10,645 nt of DNA, taken from positions 1 through 10,645 of the forward strand of contig JABYQS010000957.1 of the NCBI GenBank assembly GCA_022592435.1, written 5' to 3'. The notes beneath the pieces are model-generated. The model was not told where the DNA came from. It did no database searches and saw only the letters and a list, made by a program, of their open reading frames with translations. The stretch is from Cerioporus squamosus. Lineage: Eukaryota; Basidiomycota; Agaricomycetes; Polyporales; Polyporaceae. Shown here piece after piece: positions 1-9,853 of the stretch. Within the stretch, counting starts at the first letter, position 1; the number at the start of each line of letters is the position of its first letter. Position numbers and translations under genes: made by a program.

Positions 1-1
1 C

Positions 2-196
2 TCGAGGACCGAGGTGCTCGTCGCGCGGCCGAGCATCCTCAGCCTGCTTACCCCCGACAAGCTAGGTCAGGTCTCGGGCGCCCGGCCCACCTCGCACCCG
101 ATTCCGAGCGCGGTCTCGCATCTGCATCTCAGGAAACGCGTCCGAGCCCGTCGTGTCCGGGCGTACTGCAGTGCAGCGTACTTACTCGGTTACTGA
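2..196 (+). CDS. Possible coding-exon tail entering from the left edge
   Basis: This frame is open from base 2 to a stop ending at 196. Its first two dozen residues (reading TEVLVARPSILSLLTPDKLG from codon 3) look protein-like, while the later part is arginine-rich and less convincing. An intron could begin at the GT at 66 or 71 and end at the CAG at 130-132, which would change the tail. A second frame (from base 1) is also open to 345, so openness alone proves little in such GC-rich DNA. I recognise no family. It may be the 3' end of a gene lying mostly outside the window, or chance. Confidence 0.15.
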   Translation, partial: SRTEVLVARPSILSLLTPDKLGQVSGARPTSHPIPSAVSHLHLRKRVRARRVRAYCSAAYLLGY

Positions 197-441
197 TACT
201 TACAGCTTCCGGGTGGGGATTCGGGAGTCGGGACTGTGTAAGCGGGATATCGATTGAGCCCGCGATCGGCGTAAGACGTGTGTGTGTACGTACCCCCTCG
301 CACCTACTCCACGTATCGTCGTACTGGCTCGTACTGATCAGCTCATGAGTAGATCTCTGCAGTACTATACTGACACTGTGACTGCACAGTGCGCGTCATC
401 ACAGGCGTCCCGCGGAAGCCGGTATCTGGTATTCTATCTAT

Positions 442-465
442 AGCCTCAGCCTCAGCCTCAGCCTC
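442..465 (+). repeat. AGCCTC hexamer microsatellite (4 copies)
   Basis: Four perfect tandem copies of AGCCTC. The unit length is a multiple of three, so frames across it stay open on both strands (Ala-Ser or Glu-Ala runs), which explains several spurious open frames between 340 and 680. Confidence 0.9.
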
Positions 466-773
466 GAGCTCCGTGTGTCGCCGTCGGGGACCGGGGCCCT
501 CGCGATATCTATTATCTGCAGCAGCGCACCAGCCAGTGGGTCGATGGTTCGACGCCATTCTGCAGCAGGCGATACTGTATCATGCACATGGTGACCTGAG
601 ATGGTGAGTTCAGATTTCAGACTCGCGATCGACGCAGCGGCTGCGCCCCCTGACAATGACAGTACTAGTGACATCACCCATGACTACACGTAGACACGGT
701 CCGGAGCCAAAGTTTCTATTAATCAGAGTTCCACAAGAATTGGACCCCGGTTGGTAAGGATTTTGAAAAGCAA

Positions 774-813
774 TGCAAAGCGTTGCAAAGCGGCCGTTTT
801 GCAACACTTTGCA
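774..813. repeat. Imperfect inverted repeat of GCAAAG/GTTGCAAA words
   Basis: The left arm at 774-789 (TGCAAAG-c-GTTGCAAA) is complementary to the right arm at 798-813 (TTTGCAAC-a-CTTTGCA), with one mismatch in 16 positions and an 8-nt loop, gcggccgt. A further palindrome, GCAAC-a-GTTGC, follows at 822-832. It could form a hairpin or be a remnant of a small mobile element, but no flanking target duplication was identified. Confidence 0.7.
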
Positions 814-893
814 AGGAATTCGCAACAGTTGCAGCGGCGTGGACAAGCTCCGGACGATGTTCTGGTAAATTCGACATCATAGCGCCCACAATG

Positions 894-931
894 TTTCGAG
901 CATTTCGAGCAAATTTCGAGCATTTTGAGCG
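894..931 (+). repeat. Short TTTCGAGCA repeats (3 exact, 1 degenerate)
   Basis: TTTCGAGCA occurs at 894-902, 903-911 and 914-922. A degenerate copy, TTTTGAGCG, follows at 923-931. The period is 9, 11 and 9 bp, so this is a small tandem array in non-coding sequence. It could be a cluster of factor-binding sites or slippage-derived. Function unknown. Confidence 0.7.
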
Positions 932-1344
932 TTCATGACAACAGATGATTGAGACTGATGACGAAATTATATTCCTATATAACACTAGCTACATACACGC
1001 ATACACGTACTACAACATGGATCTGAGTGTGGTCATGTCAGCGAGGGCGCGGGCAGGTGGAAGTTGGAACTCACCTTGGGGACGACACTTGAAGCTTGAC
1101 ACACACTGAGTGGACTGTGGAGACTCAGAGCCTGAGAGCGACACCGCTGCAAAGCAAGGGAGAGAAGGGGAGGAGAGCGACACAGAGCAGGGTCGAGTTG
1201 TTCCTCCGAGCTCCCGGCCTTTTGTAGGTCAGTTTGGGCCGGGATTCGGTCGGAATCCACTATGACGTCCGGGCGAGGATAAGCGAAGGTAAGTGGGGAG
1301 CCGGAGCATCAAGCAGAGCTCACCGAGCCCGGCGCGCCGGGTCC

Positions 1345-1410
1345 TGCAAATCCTTGCAAATGACCGATAGAATTGATTGCAAAGGCTCGAATGCTACAAT
1401 TCTTGCAAAT
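1345..1410 (+). repeat. Cluster of TGCAAA words
   Basis: Four TGCAAA cores lie within 66 bp, three of them as TTGCAAA (1354-1360, 1377-1383, 1403-1409) and one as CTGCAAA (1344-1350). The same word makes up the inverted repeat at 774-813, so two stretches about 550 bp apart share a repeated motif. This may reflect a shared degenerate element or binding sites. Confidence 0.5.
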
Positions 1411-1590
1411 GGCCCGTTGGCCGTGTATTACTCCGGCATTCCCGGCCCCCACACCCACTGGCACATCCGCGCAAGCCTGAGCCTCAAGTTAACTGCAGCC
1501 GGGACTCTCGCGAGCCACAGTGTTGTCCGCGCCGTGCGTATCTGGACTTGCGGCTGATGGTTGCGCGTGCTGATACAGTAGCTACTGCTG

Positions 1591-2073
1591 ATGTTCGACT
1601 CTAGAGTCTATTCTAGGAACCCGCGGAACCTGGGTCGCGCGAGACGAGCTCGAGAGTCGCCATCGAGAATCACACAGGAGGATTTCCCGAGGGATCCGGA
1701 TACTGGTGAGTCTGGCGGCCTGGCCACCCCGGTACCCAGCAAGCATCAGACTCGCTACATCGCGATGCGCAGAACAATGAGGAGTGGGTTCTCGGCTCAC
1801 GCTCCAGATTGCAGGCAGTCCTGATTTCGGAGGTGGAGGGCCGAAGTCAGCACAGGTGTATGAGTTCGACCATCACAGTACTGGTGCGTAACTGCGTTGA
1901 TCTCGAACTACTGGTAAGTATGGTCCAGGCGGAACCGCGCGTACGATGTCCATCACCGCTCTTGCGTTCGTCTGACCGTCCAGCATCTTCCATCAGGCGA
2001 CCTGGCATTGACTTCTGCGGCATCTGTGCGCACCATCGAATTGTGGACTTCGCCACCGCACACCGGACGGTAG
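1591..2073 (+). CDS. Candidate small three-exon orphan gene
   Basis: A coherent spliced model can be drawn: exons 1591-1705, 1815-1883 and 1997-2073, giving 86 residues. Intron 1 has donor GTGAGT, a CTCAC branch-like site at 1796-1800 and acceptor GCAG. Intron 2 has donor GTGCGT, CTGAC at 1972-1976 and acceptor ATCAG 20 nt later. Phases match (1 and 1) and all exons stay open. The product would be basic at the N-terminus (Arg-rich, residues 1-30) with a short glycine-rich stretch in exon 2. No domain is recognised. An alternative acceptor at 1983 lets exon 3 continue in another frame. The signals could be coincidental in GC-rich DNA; without homology or RNA this is only a candidate. Confidence 0.2.
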
Positions 2074-3304
2074 ACAAGCATGCCCGGATTTCTCTATGGT
2101 TCAAACTTCAGGCCTCAGACTACCAGCACACCTGTGGTCCGATGTGGGGTGACGGGCCCACCTACGTACCTTCCGCAGGCCATCGCAGGCATGCTCCACT
2201 TTTCCTGCATCGTGCCAGCCCTCCGCGAAGAACGGGATGCCTCCCCCAGAATACCATGCATGAAGGCATCGTGCAGTCGAATGGACGACGTCAGCGGGGT
2301 TCAGGGTTCCAGCGCCATGCCAGGTGCCTCCAGGATGATGACCTTCGGAATCCCAGGCGAGTCTTCCCAAGTTCCTCTTCCTGCGTAAGGCGCGCGCTGC
2401 GGCTGCTGCTCCCATCGCCCATAGTACACCCGAGTTCTTCCGGATGTACTGTATGCATGCACGAAGCGCAGACTGCATTCCGCAGCGGGCGATGCCTGGC
2501 TTGAACGCCCGCACTGCTCGCAGCAGCAGCAAGTCCTCAGGACCGCAGCCCGACCGGCGACATCGCATTTGCAGCTTTCAGGCGATCGTGCTCCCCGGGC
2601 CTGAGCGCCCTTAGCCTGCTGTTCGCTTATGTAGGAGCGGGCGGCGCGCGCCGTGTCTACACGACACGCCGGAACGCCTGCAGTGACCGTTGCTCGTCGT
2701 TGCCGGTTGCCGGTCGTGCGCCGCGCCGGGAGACGTTGAGAATGATGAAGCCGTCGTCGTCGCTGACCGGGGACGGGTCGCGACGCCATGTTGTTGCTGC
2801 TGCTGTTGTTGGATGTAAAATCCTCTGCAGGCCTGGGGTTTTCGGGGCTTCGGTGATTGCGAAGCCCTGCGCGTCCAGGGACCAGCGACGTCCGCGGGCC
2901 CCGGGGTTGATTGACACGTCTTCTTCGCAATTTCAGGCTTGTGGCAGTACAGAGGAAAGTTGGGAGAGTGAGCGCTGCAGCGCGCGTTCCGCTTGTCATG
3001 GCGAGCTTCAGGCCGCTTGTGCAGTGCAGCATCGTGTGCGCTCGTGCAAGCGAGAACATAAGGTGGATGCTCCTCAGCTTAGCGAGGCGTAGGAGGTCGC
3101 TTGCGACAGATGGGAGTCGGACGCTGCTTGTCGTGTCGCGCTCGTGCCTCTCCAGGTCGCGTCGAGCCGCGGCAGGCATCCTGTACCATGCAGCTGACGG
3201 TGAGTGACTCATTCTTTCCGCTCCTTCCGACTTGCGAGGTGTGATATAGCATTTACTCGCTCGGCAGAGGCTGACGACTCTTCCGAGGCTGATGTCTTGA
3301 TGCC
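2074..3304. other. Anonymous stretch with conflicting open frames
   Basis: Several frames on both strands are open here, including a 340-codon minus-strand frame at 2301-3323 and a 130-codon plus-strand frame at 2700-3092. They overlap one another, are rich in Arg, Ser and Ala as expected from random GC-rich DNA, and contain no recognisable domain. A perfect plus-strand donor (GTGAGT at 3200-3205) follows a short ATG frame at 3188. An acceptor-like GGCAG ends at 3267. No gene can be supported. Confidence 0.4.
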
Positions 3305-3756
3305 ATGGACATTGATGCCGCACCTGTGGACTACCTGTGGACGGGCAACATTTCGATGGTGTATCATACTTACTCTACTCCATGGAATCTGACACGAGCA
3401 ACTCATCCGCTCACCAGGTGACCAACATCCTCCCGACCGGCGAACCCACCGAGCGTCCGAGGCTTCGTGTGGCGCCCGCAGTGAGGCTATCGGAGGCAAG
3501 CTATCCATGGGCTGACAGTGACTACAAAGACACATACTCGCTCCTCGATGATAGGATGTTGGTGAGTCCGTACCCCTGTACGCGTATCTCGAGCGGCGCC
3601 GGGGTTAAGGGCCGGCCTGAGTCGCGTAAAGCGAGTGTCGTTCAGGTTCCCGGGAACAGGCGAGACACCGCTACCACCTCTTCACCACGCCATTCGGACA
3701 TAGTGGAGCGACGTATCGACGGTCTACAGCACTCGGCAACTGTCTCCATAACTTGA
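3305..3756 (+). CDS. Candidate small spliced orphan gene
   Basis: The ATG at 3305 opens an 18-codon exon (3305-3358, beginning MDIDAAPVDYLWTG). A 59-nt intron (3359-3417) follows, with donor GTGTAT, CTGAC at 3389-3393 and acceptor CACCAG. Exon 2 runs from 3418 to 3561 in matching phase and is acidic/polar (for example YPWADSDYKDTYSLLDDR). A perfect GTGAGT donor at 3562 can splice to TTCAG ending at 3645 (84 nt, phase-neutral), followed by 3646-3756. This gives 102 residues spliced, or 130 if the last intron is retained. The first intron's size and branch distance match the confirmed introns of ADE12. No family is recognised, and it may be an orphan or a chance model. Confidence 0.3.
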
Positions 3757-4545
3757 AGACACGCGAGCCCAGCGGCCGGGATAGGCCGGCTGTCGTGTTG
3801 GGCTGCTGGGTGCGTACATAAAGGCGTGAGCTTCGCGGTCTTCGAGCTGGTACAACGACTCATCTCATCGAATTGTAAGTAGGCGTGTGTCGCCGTTCAT
3901 CGGACACCTTCAAATTGTGACCGTCAACCGCCATACTCCAGCTGACTCGCCCAGTGGGCCCGTTGCGGTCATGGTAGATTGTCCGAGCTGACATGAGCTG
4001 ACCACAACTTCCAACACCGAAGCGCTTTCCGAGGCCTGATGCATCATGCAAGGTGGGCGAACGGGGTGTCGTGCTCGTGCGAGCACAGTGCACACAACGC
4101 TGTGTCAGCCCGCTCTTGTCGTCCCCGCCCAGGTCGGAGACATCAGAGCGGCATCAGGACTGCGGCGCGGCGCGGCGGGCTGAGAGATCCAGATACGATG
4201 GTGCGCCTTGAGCCAAAGTATCCGGTCCCCGCAGAGTCGCCAAGTTGCGGATGGCTGCGCAATGCTGTTGTAGTCGAAAATGGTGGATGTGGAGGAGGGA
4301 GGCCGAGCACAACACGATGACAGATATGTTATGAGTCACGCGTTCTTGCCTCCTCGATCCTCCACGACTCTGCCCGCCATGTTCTGCGTTGATTCTGCAC
4401 GACGATAACATGATCAGCGCTTCGCCTTCACGAGCCGACAGGGTCGCCTACATTAAATAAGAATATATAGCATGGGCACGGACGGGTAGTATACAGCCTA
4501 AAATGCGGCCTTAGGACTCTAGACTCGTGGCACAGGCAACCAGGA
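3757..4545. other. Gene-poor stretch downstream of the MYND gene
   Basis: No recognisable coding sequence. A plus-strand ACATAAAG at about 3817-3824 and a perfect GTAAGT donor at 3875-3880 resemble a promoter plus an untranslated first exon, but no downstream coding exon can be attached. The right part (about 4440-4500) is AT-rich and probably holds the 3' untranslated end of the minus-strand MYND gene. Confidence 0.35.
4448..4475 (-). terminator. AT-rich 3'-end region of the MYND gene
   Basis: About 70-100 bp beyond the minus-strand stop codon there is an AT-rich block (TATATATTCTTATTTAATG when read on the minus strand) in otherwise GC-rich DNA. Fungal polyadenylation regions are typically AT-rich with degenerate signals. 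No exact AATAAA is present on the minus strand, so the cleavage site cannot be fixed. Confidence 0.3.
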
Positions 4546-6928
4546 CTACTTGTTCGCAGGCTTGCAGTGCGGTTTGTGGTCCTTCCAGTGTCGCTTCTGA
4601 CACGCTGGACCGCAATAACTGAAGCGCACCGATCGGTCAGCATCTCGACACTCATGAAACCGCGGTAGTAGGAGACCTACAGCTCTTTGCCACACCCTCC
4701 GCACTTCTTCACCATAGAGCTCGGATTCGCGCAGAAAGAGCAACGCGGAAGAGGCACGCTCGATACGTACGGTGGCGGAATCGAGGCCCCGGGCGCATGC
4801 GCGTGATCGCTGAGGAGGAAGGTGTACTTCTCCAGGTACTTCTCCAGATCGCCCACGCAGTCCACGCTCGGCCGTGCGGGAACGAAGTGGGCGTTGAGGG
4901 CGTCGTAGCGCGTCACGAGACTGCCCCACTCGCGAGTGCCCTGCGAGTAGAACTGCAGGATGAGCTTGACTGAGGTGTCCTTGGGCTCTATAGTGTCGGC
5001 GGTCCCGAGCCATCTCATGAAGCGTTCGGTGGTCTTGAGTTTTTGGAGGATCGGCTGGGTTTGGAGGGGATATTCAGTACGTGTGTCAACAGGAGGAACA
5101 CAGACGCACCTGAAATGCAGCTAGATCCTCGCTCAGCTCTGGTCCCCGGAGGACGATCGTGTCGAGAATATACCAGCTCAGGATCTCCCTCATGTCAGCA
5201 GCGTCCGGCGGCGCCTCGGCTATGAAGGTAAGGGCATTCTTCCTCGCCATCTTCAGCGCCGCAAGTCCTAGTTCCCGCTTATCCCCCTGCGAGCCAGGCA
5301 TGTCGTATGTGACCGCGTCGCGCAGGAACATCTCACCGACGTAACCGGGATACCGCGCCCCGCACGCCAGCAGCTCGCGCCGCATGTAGGGTGTGACGTT
5401 GGAGCACTCCAAGCCCTGTATTACTGCGCATATGGACTGGGTGTAATCGGAGCTGAAGGTCAGCGCACGCTGCGCATACGCGAGGCCGGGATTACGGGCA
5501 ACGACGCGTTCCGCGAGCGCGACCAGCTTATCCAGGTCATAGTGGAGCAGGTGGTACTTGAGCTCGAGGACGTCTGCGGTATCCGGGTCCGTTGGCTGTC
5601 TGCGGGCCCGCAACGCTTCGGCACATAGAGGAAGGGCGTCCCACCAGTCGCTGAACGGGAGACCGAGCAAGCCCTCGAGCGGCCGCCCGTCCCGCGGGTC
5701 CTGGAAGTACATCTTGGCCATGCCGTACTCGCTCGACTGCACAAGCTTCCCAAGCCTCTCGCCGAGGACGCAGAGATCGCGGTCACGCGAACCTACGAAC
5801 TGGTTCATCGCGGTGGGTAGACCTTCGATGCAGACAGCTGCGTCGACCTGACATTCGCAAGCGTCGAGCCCGTACGCATTCATGAGGTCGTAGAGGTCAC
5901 GCGGGACGGGTCCTCTGACCGCAGCTATGAGCCTGTCGGGGTCTGTCGTCCGATTTGCTGGTCCCGTTTCGGCCAGTGGAAGGCGGATGAAGCCGCTGAG
6001 AGCCATGCACCGGGCATGCACGCTGCGGCTGCGGAGGAAGGCGGCGAGCAGAGGGAGCAGCGATGGGGTCGCCCTGCACTCTGCGGGACAGTGACGGGTC
6101 GTGGTCGCAAGGAGATGGAGACCGTGGTTGAATACAACGAGAGTGGCCTGGGGGTGTCCCAGCAGTTCGATGGTCGTCTAGAGGACGTCCTTGATGGAGA
6201 CTTGAGCTATGGCGCGATAGTCTGACTGCTTGTCGCCTAATACGGAGTTCGTCGCGGCGGCCATGACCCTCATGACGAGCTCCATTACGACGACATTATC
6301 ACAGTATGAACGGACGAAGCGGATGAGGACGTGGTTGTTCCGCGCGACTTCCAGTCTGGCAACGGGACCACCGTGTTGCGTGATCACGACGAGGGCCTGG
6401 AGTACGACAGGGCCCAGGTTATCCGTGATGCTCCGCTGCTGTTGGAGAAGGATCGGTACTATCTTAGACGTGATTCCTATGAGACACGAGAATGTGAATG
6501 AGATCTGCCGTCCGTCGCGAAGACCGTGTCAGAACAGGCCCCAAAGTCTGACGCTCACCTGAATCCATGAGTTTGTCGCGCAGGAGCGAATCCGCGCACA
6601 TCATGGTCCATATCGAGATGATGCAGCCCGCAACAACCATGTCCCCGCGATCTCGAGCGGTGGTGTATAGTCGGTCAAGCTTCTTCTGCATCTTGTCATA
6701 GATGGCATAGGCCTTTCTAAGCCCACCTTTACTGTTGGGGTCTTATCCACAGGCCAAGGTGAGCGAATGTTCATCTAAGTAGTGCTCAAAGTAGCACACA
6801 CCTGGTATTTTGAGGTAGGCGCATAGCCGAGCGACGGGGAGGTCCCAGCTGTGCAAGACGTCGAGACCTGCCCACACCGATGCCGGGACGACGTTGGCCG
6901 AGGTGAGTTGGATGTCGATTGGGGGCAT
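4546..6928 (-). CDS. MYND-type zinc-finger protein, with an in-frame stop
   Basis: Exons on the minus strand are 6928-6802, 6741-6559, 6476-5110, 5054-4681 and 4618-4546. Introns are 60, 82, 55 and 62 nt, and phases agree throughout, giving 707 codons. Residues 1 to about 660 are mostly alpha-helical and resemble the ARM/HEAT-like N-terminal region common in Agaricomycete MYND proteins. Residues 664-702 form a complete MYND finger: CSFC, then CGGC, then YCGPAC, then H698 and C702, all eight zinc ligands present. Intron 4 lies inside the finger, and the splice rejoins KEL to YCG. MYND fingers bind proline-rich partners, but the target here is unknown. The ATG at 6928 (A at -3) is the first in frame. 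One oddity: codon 203 is TAG (6178-6180) although the frame continues convincingly on both sides. Either it is a nonsense mutation or sequence error, or an in-frame 66-nt intron (6243-6178) removes it, leaving 685 aa. Intron 1 uses an uncommon AAG acceptor. Confidence 0.85.
6178..6180 (-). other. In-frame TAG within exon 3 of the MYND gene
   Basis: On the minus strand the frame reads IKDVL-stop-TTIELLGHPQ. Homology-like coding character is uninterrupted on both sides, so the stop falls inside the coding region and not at its end. Without splicing it would leave 202 residues and no MYND finger. Confidence 0.85.
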
Positions 6929-7518
6929 ACTTAGTAGAGTCACAGTTCTGCCGTCGTTCGATTATGTATGCACTTGAGGGTATTTGAAGACGAGTCGCTA
7001 GGCAATGGTGCAGTGTGTCGGAGACAATGAAGCTCCCGACGCCCATGTGCGCGCCCGACAATTGTGTATGCCCACGGCCTTCCACTTCTGCGTAGGACAA
7101 GAAGGTACCGAGTCAGACCGTCTGCTCTGGCCAGCCCGCTCGCTGTCATTATACGGCTGTTGCAGAACATCGGAGGTAGATGGTCATATCGTCGAATCGC
7201 CTACACCAAGCTGCACTTAGGCTCGCACTGAGCCAGCCTCTAGCTCTGTACCGGAAGGCTGCTACGACCAAGAACAAGAAGTTGCACCCACTGGTATTGC
7301 GGTTGGATATTCGGGGTCGCAGCCAGGTAGCATAGTAGTCATTTCACGAGCGATGCGTGCCGAGGAGAAGATGCGTTGACGAGTCCAAGTTCAAGTTCAC
7401 TGGCAGACTTTGAGCGCCGATGTGTACTTGGGCGCTTCGAGTGGCGGGAAGGGCGGGCCGCCTCTCGGGTTTTGCGCCGACGTGCTCGCCATCGTCCCGG
7501 AATGCGAGCTTGCAATTT

Positions 7519-7527
7519 ATGAAATGA
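7519..7527 (+). promoter_or_regulatory. Minimal upstream ORF (ATG AAA TGA) before ADE12
   Basis: The sequence is a two-codon upstream frame. A second ATG at 7524 opens a 51-codon frame that ends with the TGA at 7677-7679, overlapping the ADE12 start codon (ATGA). Either could affect ADE12 translation only if the transcript starts upstream of 7519. The adjacent pyrimidine tract suggests that transcription may start downstream. Confidence 0.25.
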
Positions 7528-7530
7528 CTC
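7525..7530 (+). promoter_or_regulatory. TGACTC box upstream of ADE12
   Basis: TGACTC is the core recognised by Gcn4 and by Bas1 at purine-synthesis promoters in budding yeast. One copy lies here and another, on the opposite strand, at 6937-6942 beside the MYND start. A hexamer occurs often by chance, and Bas1-type control is not established in basidiomycetes, so this is a weak suggestion. Confidence 0.2.
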
Positions 7531-7675
7531 CTCCTCCTACCACCTCCTTCTACGGCCCCTGCGGGGTCAAGGACAACACCAGTAGTCAACGACGCTGCCT
7601 GGTCACCGTTAGATCGGAGAGCACGAGCTGCGCAGTCCGCCTCTACCTCGTCCACCAACTAGAGGGGCAGGCAAC

Positions 7676-9598
<1,923 letters not shown>

Positions 9599-9853
9599 AG
9601 TACAATGTAGTCTAGAGCCTGTTGTAACCTACAAGAACGCGTACACGACGATTCGAATCAGCAGGGGCAGCAACCGCGCTTGGGCAGGATTCCCACGCCA
9701 CGAGGCATATAAGAGGGCGTGTGACAGTTTTGGGCCCCCTCCTAGTCACCTCCTCGTCACGACCGTTACCATCCCCTCCCCCGCGAGCCCGCCTCGGTCT
9801 TCCGTCGAGGCGCATACACCCTCCGCGGACAGAATATAGTCTTCTTGCAAGCG
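9599..9853 (+). promoter_or_regulatory. Compact intergenic region and promoter of the next gene
   Basis: The region is 255 bp between the ADE12 stop and the next start codon and must hold the ADE12 3' end and the downstream promoter. A TATA box is present at 9708-9713, and pyrimidine-rich tracts follow at about 9736-9760 and 9769-9782, typical of fungal transcription start regions. No separate terminator signal for ADE12 is evident. Confidence 0.6.
9708..9713 (+). promoter_or_regulatory. TATA box (GCATATAAGAGGG context)
   Basis: TATAAG lies in a good TATA context 146 bp upstream of the ATG at 9854 and about 25-50 bp upstream of the C/T-rich stretch, a consistent spacing for transcription start. 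Confidence 0.5.

Larger units (their letters stand above)
197..1590. other. Anonymous stretch with repeats, no supported gene
   Basis: No frame here shows a recognisable protein. It contains a hexamer microsatellite, an inverted repeat, short 9-bp repeats and a cluster of TGCAAA words (listed separately). Perfect plus-strand splice donors occur at 604-609 (ATG then GTGAGT) and 1289-1294 (AAG then GTAAGT), and a minus-strand donor follows an open minus-strand stretch near 1070. A TATATAAC sequence near 974-981 lies upstream of an ATG at 1017 that opens only a 30-codon frame. These are hints of transcription rather than a gene model. Confidence 0.4.
6929..7675. promoter_or_regulatory. Divergent intergenic region, MYND gene / ADE12
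   Basis: The region is 747 bp between two divergently oriented start codons and should contain both promoters. A pyrimidine-rich tract at about 7528-7551 lies 125-150 bp upstream of the ADE12 ATG, a common position for transcription start in filamentous fungi. On the minus strand, a CATACATAAT TATA-like sequence lies about 30-40 bp upstream of the MYND start. Open frames in the region (for example plus 7410-7679, minus 6940-7170) begin at non-ATG codons or look non-coding. Confidence 0.6.

Noticed and set aside
545..555. tRNA B-box-like GGTTCGACGCC
   Set aside because: No A box, acceptor stem or cloverleaf can be drawn around it.
1017..1109. 30-codon ATG frame after a TATA-like sequence
   Set aside because: Too short, no recognisable features, and the TATA is only about 40 bp from the ATG.
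1033..1260. Minus-strand frame ending at a perfect GTGAGT donor
   Set aside because: Starts with GTG, composition unremarkable, and no convincing acceptor exon downstream.
2657..2917. 86-codon minus-strand frame with protein-like middle
   Set aside because: The middle part (SPVSDDDGFIILNVSRR) looks plausible, but no start, splice partners or family could be attached.
2301..3323. 340-codon open frame on the minus strand
   Set aside because: Arg/Ser/Ala-rich with no domain, competing open frames on both strands, and no coherent promoter or splice context. Open length alone is weak evidence in GC-rich DNA.
5460..5851. Plus- and minus-strand frames inside the MYND gene
   Set aside because: Shadow frames of exon 3, which has a clear coding frame matching the rest of the gene.
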